A stretch of DNA of 64,000 bases from Phycisphaerales bacterium (GCA_020846975.1 JADLCX010000058.1:124001-188000), one strand, 5' to 3'; shown: positions 16,912-25,499, numbered from the stretch's first letter. Notes: generated from the letters alone by a model not told the origin. Translations and numbers: made by a program.

Positions 16912-17287
16912 TCGGATTCTGACAACTCGTGTTGGTGGCGTGCGCGGGCGGCTCTGCTCGATACCCGATTTGCACAAACGTCCTTGTCGCGGCCCTGTGC
17001 CGCACCGTCTTCCACGACGGGGCCAAGCGTTCACGCCGACAATCTGGTGGCACACCCGGAGACGGGTTCAACGGTCTGGCCGACGCCGGCAAGTCGTTGA
17101 ACCGCGGCATGAGCCTTGGGAGTCTCCGGCAGGTGCGGGTTGGTTCGTGAATGTTCGGCGCGTCTTCCCAATCCAGACCCGCGGTTTTCGCGGGTTCGGG
17201 CGCGGGGAACATCACGAGGCGTAGCGCAACCGGCGGAGTTTCGAGCACCCTCGGCGTCTGCTTGAACTCGGCCAACCGTGTCCACAC

Positions 17288-17309
17288 TGACCAAAGTGGT
17301 CAATACAAT
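17288..17309 (+). promoter_or_regulatory. Inverted repeat and possible -10 element of the pilin-like gene
   Basis: TGACCA-AAG-TGGTCA (17288-17302) directly abuts TACAAT (17304-17309), a five-of-six match to a -10 box, about 50 bases before the start codon. No good -35 hexamer is visible, which would fit an activator- or repressor-controlled promoter. The assignment rests on pattern only. Confidence 0.35.
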
Positions 17310-17360
17310 CGTTCGGGGGGAGGATTCGGGGCCTTTGGCCTCGTCAAGGAGTTTGATTCC

Positions 17361-18338
17361 ATGAAGAAGAATCGTGCATTTACGCTGATCGAGCTGCTGG
17401 TCGTCATCGCGATCATCGCCCTGCTGGTGGGCATCCTGCTCCCCGCGCTCGGCAAGGCTCGCTCCAGCGCCCGTCAGTTGAAGGACTCGACCCAGGTCCG
17501 CGGCATCGTCCAGGCCATGGTCATCTTCAGCCAGAACAACAACAGCCAGTACCCGCTCCCGGGTCGCATCGAGCCCACCGTCGTTGCCGGCGGCAACACC
17601 ATCACCGGCCAGGCCGGAGAGAACATCAACACGACCGGCAACGTCCTGTCGATCCTGATCTTCAACGGCAACGTCTCGCCCGAGCTGTGCATCAGCCCCG
17701 CCGAGAGCAACACCGGCCAGATCCAGAAGAAGGATGACTACCAGTTCACCCCGCCGACGGCCTCGCCGAACGCGAACTGGGACCCCACCTTCCGCGGCAC
17801 CCCGGCCGATCAGGCCCGCACCTTCGGCAGCGTGAACACCACGGCCGCCGACCCCGGCAACCAGTCCTACGCCCCGCTGTTGTACGTTGGCAAGCGTAAG
17901 GCTCGATGGGCCGACACCTTCTCGACCACCGAGGCGGTGTTCGCCAACCGCGGCCCTAGCTACGTCAATGGTGATTTTGGCCCCACCCCGGCGACCGGCC
18001 GTTGGGCTCTGACACCCGACAACTTCGGCACCGGCTCCAACACGCTGCTCATCCACGGCGGCCGCACGACCTGGGAAGGCAACGTCGGCTACAACGACGG
18101 CCACGTCCAGTTCGAGACCAAGCCGAACCCCGACGGCATCACGTTCACCTCGACCACGCCGATCGCCAACGCGACCAGCGTGGCCGACAACCTCTTCGTC
18201 AACGAGAGCAACGAGCGAGGCAGCACCGATACCGCTACCAACGCCACCACCGGTCTGAACGCCTACCTCCGTCCGATCTCGAACGTGACGGGTGCGCTCC
18301 CCAACGGTCCTTTCACCTACACCACTTGGAAGGATTGA
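17361..18338 (+). CDS. Prepilin-type N-terminal methylation domain protein with H-x(13)-DG motif
   Basis: Type II secretion pseudopilin or pilin-like protein of the planctomycete kind. The class III leader is MKKNRAF followed by TLIELLVVIAIIALLVGIL; cleavage is expected near the Phe, with Glu at +5. The 325-residue body has no catalytic motif. Near the C-terminus H232 and a DG at 246-247 (within GYNDGHVQFE) form a longer-spaced version of the H-x9-DG motif of planctomycete pilin-like proteins. The ATG at 17361 has AAGGAG at 17346-17351. It has a possible regulated promoter upstream and a strong terminator downstream, so it is a single-gene unit. Codon use is biased toward C-ending codons, as expected for high expression. 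Confidence 0.9.
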   Translation: MKKNRAFTLIELLVVIAIIALLVGILLPALGKARSSARQLKDSTQVRGIVQAMVIFSQNNNSQYPLPGRIEPTVVAGGNTITGQAGENINTTGNVLSILIFNGNVSPELCISPAESNTGQIQKKDDYQFTPPTASPNANWDPTFRGTPADQARTFGSVNTTAADPGNQSYAPLLYVGKRKARWADTFSTTEAVFANRGPSYVNGDFGPTPATGRWALTPDNFGTGSNTLLIHGGRTTWEGNVGYNDGHVQFETKPNPDGITFTSTTPIANATSVADNLFVNESNERGSTDTATNATTGLNAYLRPISNVTGALPNGPFTYTTWKD

Positions 18339-18378
18339 CGCGATCAAGGAACGATCTCTAACTGTTACTGAAATCAGG

Positions 18379-18412
18379 TGGCCCCATTCGTTTCGACGAA
18401 TGGGGCCATTTT
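18379..18412 (+). terminator. Rho-independent terminator of the pilin-like gene
   Basis: A perfect 12-bp stem, TGGCCCCATTCG (18379-18390) with CGAATGGGGCCA (18397-18408), closes a six-base loop and is followed by TTTT. It lies 40 bases after the pilin-like stop and about 40 bases before the next gene. Confidence 0.9.
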
Positions 18413-18452
18413 GCTTCTAAGGATTTCCGTGTTGCCTTTGCGGAGAATGAGA

Positions 18453-20054
18453 ATGAAGTACGCTTTGGCTGCCTGTCTAGCGTTGCTTACACTTTCCGGC
18501 TCAGCGTACTCCCAAGCCAGTTGCACGTGTACCGGTGGTACCCCGCTCACCGTGACATCGGGCACCTACTCCTATGCTGGGCATGACGTCAAAGTACAGG
18601 CATCGACGCTTACCGGAAACGTGACCATCATCGCGGCTTCGATTGAGGTCTGTGGCGACATCACTTGGTCGGGGAGTCCAGGCGGTACCGCGCCGAGCCT
18701 GACACTTGAGTCGACCGGCGATGTTGTGTTCTGCGGTAGCTCGGGAGGGAATGTTCTGTTGAGCGGCATCGCTGGTGACGGTGGCGCGCATGGCCAAGCC
18801 TTCAATCTTGTTTTTGTCTCCGGCACTACGCCTCCTTGTGTGACGCCGCCTACGGCAGCGACTGATGGAGTCGCTGGAGGCGTTGGTGGCGGCGGTGGGT
18901 CTCTGTCGATCGACGCTGGCGGGAGCGTGCACTTCAACAACGCTGCAATACAGTTGAATGGTGCGCCGGGTGGCAATGGCGGCGATGCCGGACCGGGACT
19001 CGACAACGTGGGACCGCCCTATGACATCACCGCTGCGGAGAGTGCCGGGGCGGGAGGCAATGGTGGTAGTGGAGGCACCATCACGGTATTGGCAGGCGGT
19101 GATGTTACTTTTCATGGAGGATCGCTACAGGTCTACGGAGGCACCGGCGGCTTCGGTGGAGTAGGCAAGTCCGGCAATCCTTGTGCGGAGGGAGCACAAG
19201 CCGGAAACGGCGGGAGTGGGGGTGACATTACAATCAGTGCGGACAACGTAACCGCGACAGCGGTTCTCAACGTCGCGATGTACGGCGGAGAAAGCGGGCT
19301 TGGGAAGTCAGGTGGCGATGGAATCGTCGGCTCATGCTCTGGTGCTGGGTGCAGCGGTGCGAGTGCACTTCCTGGCCAGCAAGGGGCTCGAGGGGGGTTG
19401 GGCGGAATAGGTGGGTCAGCGGGAACTTTCGAGGTCACTGCTGGTAATGGCAGTATCGGATTCGGTGGCAATTCTACACAGGCGTTTTTGGTCGTCGCTG
19501 GAGAAGGCGGCGATGCGCGTGACAGCGGTACGACTGGTCATGGTGGCCTCACCGCGTCCTGTGGTTGCAAGCCAGTCTGGTGCAGCAAATCTCTCACACC
19601 ATTAAGTGGTCGACAAGCACAAGATGGCGGCAATGGCGGCTCTGTTGTACTGACTGCAACGGGTAGTGTTAACATTGCGTATGCCGCCTTCTATCTGTCA
19701 GGAGGTGACGGGGGTGTGGGAGGAGCAGGTGGAATTCGACAGAATGGAACATGTACTATCTCCACGACTACAGGTGCGTGTTATCAGAGTGGTGGGCCTA
19801 GTGGTGCGGGCGGCGATGGCGGAAATGGCGGCACCGGTGGCGTCATCGACATCAACGGAGCCACCGCAACCGTGACAGGTGCGAGTGTCTACATTTGTGG
19901 CGGAAATGCCGGGGCCGGTGGCGCTTCGGGGGTCAATGGTGAGGGAGGATTGGTTCCCGATCCGGGCGATGATGGCTTCGCAGGTGCCAATGGTGACTAT
20001 GACACCGCAGGTGTAGGTACTGTTACCGGTTCACCGACAGTGGACTGTCCGTAA
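18453..20054 (+). CDS. Secreted Gly-rich repeat protein, predicted beta-solenoid
   Basis: A 533-residue exported protein of unknown function. A signal peptide (KYALAACLALLTLSGSAYSQA) is followed by about seven repeats spaced 46-73 residues apart. Each has short beta-strand motifs of the type GG-x-hydrophobic-x-hydrophobic-x-AGG (for example GGSLSIDAGGSVHF, GGTITVLAGGDVTF, GGDITISADNVTA, GGVIDINGATATV), then a Gly/Asn loop such as GGNGGSGG. Cys pairs occur between repeats (CTCTGG, CGCKPVWC). The pattern suggests a right-handed beta-helix. GC content is clearly lower and codon use differs from neighbours, a sign of transfer or relaxed selection. The ATG at 18453 has GGAG at 18442-18445; a start at 18378 would lie inside the terminator. 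The function is not recognised; a surface or appendage role is possible. Confidence 0.75.
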   Translation: MKYALAACLALLTLSGSAYSQASCTCTGGTPLTVTSGTYSYAGHDVKVQASTLTGNVTIIAASIEVCGDITWSGSPGGTAPSLTLESTGDVVFCGSSGGNVLLSGIAGDGGAHGQAFNLVFVSGTTPPCVTPPTAATDGVAGGVGGGGGSLSIDAGGSVHFNNAAIQLNGAPGGNGGDAGPGLDNVGPPYDITAAESAGAGGNGGSGGTITVLAGGDVTFHGGSLQVYGGTGGFGGVGKSGNPCAEGAQAGNGGSGGDITISADNVTATAVLNVAMYGGESGLGKSGGDGIVGSCSGAGCSGASALPGQQGARGGLGGIGGSAGTFEVTAGNGSIGFGGNSTQAFLVVAGEGGDARDSGTTGHGGLTASCGCKPVWCSKSLTPLSGRQAQDGGNGGSVVLTATGSVNIAYAAFYLSGGDGGVGGAGGIRQNGTCTISTTTGACYQSGGPSGAGGDGGNGGTGGVIDINGATATVTGASVYICGGNAGAGGASGVNGEGGLVPDPGDDGFAGANGDYDTAGVGTVTGSPTVDCP

Positions 20055-20147
20055 CATCTCACTGCCATCAGCGACTCCACCTACCAACTGAGTCTTCACT
20101 CTTCACGCCTCGACGAGCGGATTCCGTCTTGTTCTGAACTCGACGAA

Positions 20148-20173
20148 CCCCGCTCGGCTCGCGCCGGGCGGGG
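20148..20173 (+). terminator. Stem-loop after the Gly-rich gene, probable terminator
   Basis: CCCCGCTCGGC (20148-20158) pairs with GCCGGGCGGGG (20163-20173) over 11 pairs with one G-T wobble and a four-base loop. The stem is strong but the following bases are not a T-run, so termination is likely but not certain. Confidence 0.55.
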
Positions 20174-20335
20174 TGCTCGCTCTTGCGGCGCGCTATACAC
20201 AGGAATTTGATGGCAATTCCACCCAAAGTAGAACGGTTGCACAAAGGCCGGAACCGCGTGGAGAATTGCGGTCCACTTGGTGTGGCTGCGGTGGTAAGCT
20301 GTGGGTGGAGGCGAGCCAACTCGGAGGTTCTTCCG

Positions 20336-20776
20336 ATGAGCACCACGCACCCGCACGGCGAAATTGGAACCGCGAAGTGGACGGCCGCTGAAAGCCGAGT
20401 CCGCGACGAGCTTCCGACGCTGCACCTCGATGACAAGCATCCGCCCAAAGTCCACGCGCCGGCGGAGCAACTCCGCAAGGCCGAGAGCCACATCCCGGAC
20501 GGGCCGTCGGCGCTCGCGTATGAAGCACCGATCCTGCCGTGGGTGATCGGTGCGCTCGCGGCGGTCGGCATCGGCGTGGTGGCGTTCCTCATGTCTCCCA
20601 GCGGTTGGAGGGCGGTGCTGATCGGCGAGGTGTGGCTGCTCATGGGCTACGCGGTCTCGTGGATCGTGGTGTGGGGCGCGGGGCTGATGCGGGCGCGCGA
20701 CGAGCACGAGATCGAGGAGCACATCATCCAGGATGGGGTCGTTGTTGACGGTCACCAAAGGTCCGCGGGGCGATAG
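20336..20776 (+). CDS. Small membrane protein of unknown function
   Basis: A 146-residue protein not recognised as a known family. About 65 soluble N-terminal residues (rich in His, Lys, Glu) precede two membrane helices, ILPWVIGALAAVGIGVVAF and LIGEVWLLMGYAVSWIVVWG, and a short charged tail. The ATG at 20336 has a good GGAGG at 20323-20327. Upstream in-frame codons are less GC-biased and lack a site. It sits between the Gly-rich gene and the REP-flanked transposase, with no evident operon partner. Confidence 0.7.
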   Translation: MSTTHPHGEIGTAKWTAAESRVRDELPTLHLDDKHPPKVHAPAEQLRKAESHIPDGPSALAYEAPILPWVIGALAAVGIGVVAFLMSPSGWRAVLIGEVWLLMGYAVSWIVVWGAGLMRARDEHEIEEHIIQDGVVVDGHQRSAGR

Positions 20777-20787
20777 GCCATCTGTAG

Positions 20788-20875
20788 AGCCGCGCAGCGG
20801 CGCAACAGCGTTAGCCGGAGGCGTCAGCCTCCGGTCGCGGAGGCGCTTCCACCCGCAAGCCCGAAGGGCGGCACA
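20788..20875 (+). repeat. REP-like element, left copy
   Basis: It begins with AGCCGCGCAGCGGCGCAACA, has the hairpin CCGGAGGC-GTCA-GCCTCCGG (20815-20834), and ends with AGCCCGAAGGGCGGCACA. All three blocks recur in inverse orientation on the right side of the transposase gene. The middle hairpin differs from the right copy by a paired A-T to T-A change that keeps the stem. Confidence 0.85.
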
Positions 20876-20920
20876 AGCGATGGCCATGGGCGAGCCGCTT
20901 CGATCTCGTACACTCCGCGG

Positions 20921-21367
20921 ATGAGTCACATCAGGCTCCTCAACCACATCGTTTTCGCCACGTACCAGCGACAGCCACTTCTCACCAAGCCGGTGCGTGA
21001 ACGGCTCTACCGCTACCTCTCGGGAATCTGCAACAACATCAAGTGCCACCTCATCATCGCGGGCGGTATCGAGGACCACGTTCACATGCTCGCAGACCTG
21101 CATCCGACTGTTTCCATGGCCGCGTTCGTGCGGGACAACAAGGCCAACTCGTCTCGCTTCGTGCACGAGACGTTCCCGGCTCTGCGAGAGTTCGCTTGGC
21201 AGGAGAGTTACGCGGCATTCAGCGTGAGCAGCAGCGTCGAGCCGAAGGTGCGCCAGTACATCGAGAATCAAGAGTCGCACCACAAGCGGGTTTCGTTCAT
21301 CGACGAACTGCGCGCCTTGTACGAGCGGCACGGGCTGAAGTTCGATCCGACGGATATTGAGCGGTGA
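20921..21367 (+). CDS. REP-associated tyrosine transposase (IS200/IS605-like Y1)
   Basis: A 148-residue HUH single-strand transposase. The metal-binding H53-x-H55 is in EDHVHML, the catalytic Y113 is in RQYIENQESHH with the following Gln, and the family block WQESYAAFSVS is intact. The N-terminus, LLNHIVFATYQRQPLL, is typical. All key residues are present, so the enzyme may be active. It is alone, without a TnpB partner, and is bordered by two inverted REP-like hairpins. This is the arrangement of domesticated RAYT proteins that handle REP/REPIN sequences elsewhere in the genome. Confidence 0.92.
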   Translation: MSHIRLLNHIVFATYQRQPLLTKPVRERLYRYLSGICNNIKCHLIIAGGIEDHVHMLADLHPTVSMAAFVRDNKANSSRFVHETFPALREFAWQESYAAFSVSSSVEPKVRQYIENQESHHKRVSFIDELRALYERHGLKFDPTDIER

Positions 21368-21387
21368 GGATCGATCTGGCGCGTTGC

Positions 21388-21473
21388 TGTGCCGCCCTTC
21401 GGGCTCAACGAGTTTGCGACGATGATCCGGTGGCTTACGCCACCGGCTAACGCTGTTGCGCCGCTGCGCGGCT
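21388..21473 (-). repeat. REP-like element, right copy
   Basis: Read on the minus strand it repeats the left element: AGCCGCGCAGCGGCGCAACA, then the hairpin CCGGTGGC-GTAA-GCCACCGG (21427-21446), then AGCCCGAAGGGCGGCACA. The bases between the last two blocks are not conserved, so the two outer blocks are the functional parts. Confidence 0.85.
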
Positions 21474-21600
21474 TCAAGGCATCGAGGCTCGTCAACGCGG
21501 CGGGCCGAAACTCGCGGCCCGGAGAGCCGCGAGACCCAGAGCGTCATAGAATGTCGGCCTGAATCACGCATCGAACCCCCCCTTTTCACGAAGGCAACCC

Positions 21601-22779
21601 ATGTCGACTCCCGTCATCGTTTCGGCCAGGCGGACCCCCATCGGCAAGTTCTTCGGCGGCGTGGCGAGGGTGCCCTCGCCGACGCTCGGCTCGTACGCGA
21701 TCCGGGCCGTGCTGGACGAGGTTCCGGGGGTCAAGGCGATGGTGGATGAGGTGCTGATGGGGTGCGTCTTGCAGGCCGGGCTGGGCCAGAACCCGGCGCG
21801 GCAGGCCGCGCTCAAGGCCGGGCTGCCCGACACGATGTCGGCGATGACGATCAACAAGGTGTGCGGCTCGGGCCTGGAGGCCGTCATGCGTGCGGCGGCT
21901 GCGATCAAGGCGGGCGATGCCCAGTGCGTGATCGCGGGCGGGATGGAGAACATGACGGCCGCGCCGCACTTTGCGCGCGTGCGGGAGGGCGTGAAGTACG
22001 GCCCGGCCCAGATGGAAGACCACATGGCCTACGACGGGCTGCGGTGCGCGTTCGAGGCGTGCGCGATGGGCGACAGCGCGGACCACATCGCGGCCAAGTT
22101 CGGGATCACGCGGGCCGAGCAGGACCGGTTCGCGGTGCAGAGCCACCAGCGCGCGGCCGAGGCGACCAAGCAGGGCTGGTTCAAGAGCGAGATCGTGGCG
22201 CTGACCGGCGAGCAGTGCATGGACAAGAAGAGCCCGGGCGTGAGCGCCGACGAGGGCATCCGGGCCGAGAGCACGATCGAGGGCGTGGCGAAACTGCGTC
22301 CGGCGTTCGGCGCGAGCGGCACGGTGACGGCCGCGAACGCGAGCCAGATCTCCGACGGCGCGGCGGCGGTGTGCGTGATGAGCCTGTCCGCGGCGGAGAA
22401 GGCGGGCGTGAAGCCGATCGCGAAGATCGTGAGCTACCACACGTCGGGGATCGCGCCGAAGGACATCTTCGCGGCGCCGATCGCGGGCGTCAAGGGTGCG
22501 CTCGACAAGGCGAAGTTGAGCGTCAAGGACATCGACCTGTTCGAGATCAACGAGGCGTTCGCGGCGCAGGTTCTGTGCAACATCAAGGAACTGGGCGTTG
22601 CGGAGGCCAGGCTGAACATCTGCGGCGGCGGCGTCGCGCTCGGCCACCCGATTGGCGCGAGCGGGGCGCGGGTGCTGACGACGCTGATCCACCAGTTGAA
22701 GCGCACGGGCGGCAAGCGCGGTGTGGCCGCGTTGTGCCTGGGCGGGGGCAACTCGGTGGCGATGGTGGTTGAGGTGTAA
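21601..22779 (+). CDS. Acetyl-CoA acetyltransferase (thiolase)
   Basis: Condenses two acetyl-CoA to acetoacetyl-CoA or runs the reverse thiolysis. The catalytic nucleophile Cys is in NKVCGSG (near residue 88), the active-site His is in GHPIGASGAR, and the second Cys is in LCLGGGNSVAMVVE near the C-terminus. NEAFAAQ is also present. At 392 residues it has the standard thiolase length. It stands alone, so a role in ketogenesis, isoprenoid or fatty acid metabolism cannot be chosen. The symbol atoB or phaA would be a guess. Confidence 0.95.
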   Translation: MSTPVIVSARRTPIGKFFGGVARVPSPTLGSYAIRAVLDEVPGVKAMVDEVLMGCVLQAGLGQNPARQAALKAGLPDTMSAMTINKVCGSGLEAVMRAAAAIKAGDAQCVIAGGMENMTAAPHFARVREGVKYGPAQMEDHMAYDGLRCAFEACAMGDSADHIAAKFGITRAEQDRFAVQSHQRAAEATKQGWFKSEIVALTGEQCMDKKSPGVSADEGIRAESTIEGVAKLRPAFGASGTVTAANASQISDGAAAVCVMSLSAAEKAGVKPIAKIVSYHTSGIAPKDIFAAPIAGVKGALDKAKLSVKDIDLFEINEAFAAQVLCNIKELGVAEARLNICGGGVALGHPIGASGARVLTTLIHQLKRTGGKRGVAALCLGGGNSVAMVVEV

Positions 22780-22805
22780 GGCCACGATCCCCCCTCTGAT
22801 CCCGT

Positions 22806-22835
22806 CACCACTGCGCTCCTGCGCGGCGAGTGGTG
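22806..22835. terminator. Imperfect hairpin between convergent genes
   Basis: CACCACT (22806-22812) pairs with AGTGGTG (22829-22835), and the inner GCGC (22813-22816) pairs with GCGC (22821-22824) around a four-base loop. It sits between the thiolase stop and the M28 peptidase stop and could act in both directions. There is no T-run. Confidence 0.4.
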
Positions 22836-22845
22836 GCACCCGATG

Positions 22846-24189
22846 TCATTCCTTGGCTGTGCCGGTGAAACTCACCGGGCTGCGGTAGCCGTGGCGGTCG
22901 TAGGCGCGGATGCCGAAGAAGTGGTCGTCCTTGTTGATCTTGAGCCGGACTTCGGTGGCCGCGCCGACATCCTTTACCATTTCCGGATTCCACGTGCTGT
23001 CGATGGTGGGGCGGTAGACGACCTCGTAGCCGATCACGTCGGGTTCGGGCGCGGGCGACCAGCGGAGGAGCGTGTCGTTGCCGAGCTCGCTGTTGACGAT
23101 GCGCGCGTTCGCGGGCGGGCGCGGGGCGTTGGCGAGGTTGATGATGGTGGCGATGTTGAGTCGTGCGACGCGGCCCATGAAGGCGGCGTCGGTGTAGCGG
23201 GGGACATCGCCGTAGGGGAGCGAGTCCCGGGTGGTCACGTTGACGTGCTGGCGGTCGTAGTGCTCGCGGAAGACGCTGAAGCGGACGGCGGGGAAGCCGT
23301 TGTCGTTGAAGGCGATGTGGTCGCCGCCGCGGAGGAAGCGGTCCTGGCGGAAGACCAGGCCGACCTGGGCGAGGTTGTTCTCGTGCTGGGCGCCGACGAA
23401 CTCGACGAAGCGGGCGAGTTGGCGGCTGGGCGAGTCGCTCTCGGACGAGGTCGCGCGGATGCCGGCGATCTGCGCGGCGGAGGGGTTTCGGGGGAGGCCC
23501 TCGGAGAAGACTCGGACGGTGAAGAACTGGCCGCCCTGGACGTTGGGGTCGGTCGGATCGCCGACGATGTCGTTGTTGAGGACGCCGAGGATGTTGTCCT
23601 TGCGCGCGGCGGCCTGGGCCGCGTGGTAGTGCGCGCCGATCAGGCCCTGCTCCTCGGCGGCGGTGAGGAGGATGACAACGGTGGAGTCGAGTTCGAGCAT
23701 GGAGAGCACGCGGGCGCACTCGAGAGCCACGGCGGAGCCGGAGGCGTTGTCGTTGGCGCCGGGGGCATCGCCGGCGGCGTCCATCGGGTCGGTGTTGCGG
23801 CTGTCGTAGTGCGCGGTGATGTAGTAGCGCCGGTCGGCGGATTCCTTCTGCTTTCCGGGGATGGTGGCGAGCACGTTGACGACGCGTGCGCCGTCGGGGA
23901 GGCGCGTGCTCTTGGGGGCCTCGAACTCCTCGAAGGCGGCGGTGAGTCTGGCCGGGCTGCCGGCGTAGGACTCGAGCTCGGCCTTCAGCCAGTTTCGGGC
24001 GGCGCCGATGCCGCGGGTGGCGGAGGTGGTGTCGGAGAGCGTGTGGCGTGTGCCGAAGCCGGCGAGTTTCTCGACCGAGGCGCGGATGCGGGCGTTTTCG
24101 ACCTTCCCGATGGCCTCGGCCTGGAGGTGGGCCGGCGGGGGAGGTGGCGCGGTGAGGCTGGAGAGCGAGATGGCGATGATGGGGAGCAT
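22846..24189 (-). CDS. M28-family zinc aminopeptidase with C-terminal fibronectin-like domain
   Basis: Exported zinc peptidase. After a short hydrophobic N-terminus (LPIIAISLSSLTA, probably a signal peptide) come the M28 metal and catalytic motifs: HYDSRN, GANDNASGSA, the catalytic EE in AAEEQGLIGAH, the Asp in NNDIVGD and the late His in GGDHIAFNDNGFPA. The last 90 residues (from about NARIVNSELGNDTLLRWSP) look like a fibronectin type III domain, with GYEVVYRP and FFGIRAYDRHGYRSP. It is on the same strand as the hut genes, 95 bases downstream of hutI, and may be read with them. The substrates are unknown, probably peptides outside the cytoplasm. Confidence 0.9.
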   Translation of the reverse strand: MLPIIAISLSSLTAPPPPPAHLQAEAIGKVENARIRASVEKLAGFGTRHTLSDTTSATRGIGAARNWLKAELESYAGSPARLTAAFEEFEAPKSTRLPDGARVVNVLATIPGKQKESADRRYYITAHYDSRNTDPMDAAGDAPGANDNASGSAVALECARVLSMLELDSTVVILLTAAEEQGLIGAHYHAAQAAARKDNILGVLNNDIVGDPTDPNVQGGQFFTVRVFSEGLPRNPSAAQIAGIRATSSESDSPSRQLARFVEFVGAQHENNLAQVGLVFRQDRFLRGGDHIAFNDNGFPAVRFSVFREHYDRQHVNVTTRDSLPYGDVPRYTDAAFMGRVARLNIATIINLANAPRPPANARIVNSELGNDTLLRWSPAPEPDVIGYEVVYRPTIDSTWNPEMVKDVGAATEVRLKINKDDHFFGIRAYDRHGYRSPVSFTGTAKE

Positions 24190-24284
24190 GTCGGTGTGAT
24201 GTTGTGGGTGTGGTGCGCGAGGTTGAGATGCGAGAGGCGGGTGCGGGAGATTCTGTCGCCCGTTCCGCGGGCTTGGGAGAAGTG

Positions 24285-25499
24285 TTACTCGATGACTTGA
24301 CCGGCGCAGATGGTGGTGTCGATGTGGGGCGTGGCGAGTTCGTAGGCGAGTTGGCGCTCATCGCGGTGGCGGAGGAGGAGCAGGTCGGCGCGAAGGCCGG
24401 GGGCGATGCGGGCGCGGTCGGCGAGACCGAGGAGTTGGGCGGGCGCGGCGGTGGCGGCGAACAGGGCCTCGGCGGGCCAGAGGCCGCACTTGCGGACGGC
24501 GAGCGCGATCGCGAGCGGCATGGAGCCGCTGGGCGCGGAGCCGGGGTTGTGGTTGGTGGCGATGGCGAGTCTCGCGTGGGGCGTGGCGTCGAGGAGGGCG
24601 CGGGCGTCGGTGTAGCGGTCATCGACGTGCAGGCCGCAGATGGGGAGGATGACGCCGAAGGTGGGCGAGTTGGCGAGGGCGAGCAGGCCGTTGGGGGTCG
24701 AGGCTTCGAGGTGGTCGACACTGAGCGCGCCGAGGCGGATGGCCTCGGCGGTCATGCCGAGGGCGTTGAACTGGTCGGCGTGGACTCGGATCGGATGGCC
24801 GAGCCGTTTCGCGGCCTCGAACAGGCGCACGCACTGGGCCACGGACCATGCGCCCTTCTCGCAGTAGGCATCAATGGCGATGCCGGGAAACTCACGGCTG
24901 ACGGTGGGGAGCGTGTGGCGGATCGTGTGTTCGACAAAGGCCTGCGCGCCGCCGGGGAACTCGGGGTCGATGGCGTGGCCGAGGAGCGCGGTGGGGATGA
25001 GCGTGCCGGGAAAGTGGGCCGCGGCGTCGCGGACGGCACGGAGCATCTTGAGTTCGGCCTCGGTGGAGAGGCCGTAGCCGGACTTGATCTCGACGGTGGT
25101 GGTTCCGGCGCCGAGCATCACGTCGAGGCGTTCGAGGAGGGACTCGGTGAGTTGATCCTGGGTGGCGGCGCGGACGGCGCGGACGGTGGACATGATGCCG
25201 CCGCCGGCGGCGAGGACATCGAGGTACGTTTGGTTGCGGCGCTGGTAGAGCCACTCGTCGAGCCGCTGGCCCGCGCAGCACGCGTGGGTGTGGCAATCGA
25301 TGAAGCCGGGCATGAGGACGCGGCCCGCGGCATCGAAGAGTGTCCTGGGCGCGGCGCGGCGGATGGCCTGCTCACCGGCGGTGCCGGGCTCGACGAAGGC
25401 GATGCGGTCGCCTTCGATCAGAACGCTGGCGCAAGGGCGCACGCCGAGCGCGGCATCGCTCATGGTCAACACGCGGGCGTTGAGGATGCCGATGCTCAT
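24285..25499 (-). CDS. hutI: Imidazolonepropionase (histidine degradation)
   Basis: Hydrolyses imidazolone-5-propionate to N-formimino-L-glutamate, the third step of histidine breakdown. It is an amidohydrolase with the metal motif HTH in FIDCHTHACCAG. Other family blocks are EIKSGYGLSTEAELKMLRAV, the His of IRVHADQFNALGM, and ALSVDHLEAS. NHNPGSAPSGSMPLAIALA is diagnostic of the enzyme. At 404 residues it has the usual size. The ATG at 25499 overlaps the stop of hutG (ATGA), so the two are translationally coupled. hutH and hutU are not in the window. Confidence 0.95.
   Translation of the reverse strand: MSIGILNARVLTMSDAALGVRPCASVLIEGDRIAFVEPGTAGEQAIRRAAPRTLFDAAGRVLMPGFIDCHTHACCAGQRLDEWLYQRRNQTYLDVLAAGGGIMSTVRAVRAATQDQLTESLLERLDVMLGAGTTTVEIKSGYGLSTEAELKMLRAVRDAAAHFPGTLIPTALLGHAIDPEFPGGAQAFVEHTIRHTLPTVSREFPGIAIDAYCEKGAWSVAQCVRLFEAAKRLGHPIRVHADQFNALGMTAEAIRLGALSVDHLEASTPNGLLALANSPTFGVILPICGLHVDDRYTDARALLDATPHARLAIATNHNPGSAPSGSMPLAIALAVRKCGLWPAEALFAATAAPAQLLGLADRARIAPGLRADLLLLRHRDERQLAYELATPHIDTTICAGQVIE

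Larger units (their letters stand above)
16745..17360. other. Long intergenic region between ridA and the pilin-like gene
   Basis: About 616 bases with no convincing gene. The part at 16850-16930 is AT-richer than its surroundings and holds a perfect 12-bp palindrome. The part next to the pilin gene holds a second inverted repeat beside a TACAAT. The rest has no repeat or conserved motif that I can see. Short reading frames here lack Shine-Dalgarno sites and family resemblance. The region most likely carries the promoters of the two divergent genes. Confidence 0.6.
20788..21473. mobile_element. REP-flanked IS200-like (RAYT) transposase unit
   Basis: The unit is a Y1 transposase gene (20921-21367) between two inverted copies of a hairpin-bearing repeat, 20788-20875 on the left and 21388-21473 on the right. 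No target-site duplication is expected for this class. Single-copy transposase genes bracketed by inverted REP hairpins are the hallmark of REP-associated tyrosine transposases. Confidence 0.8.
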
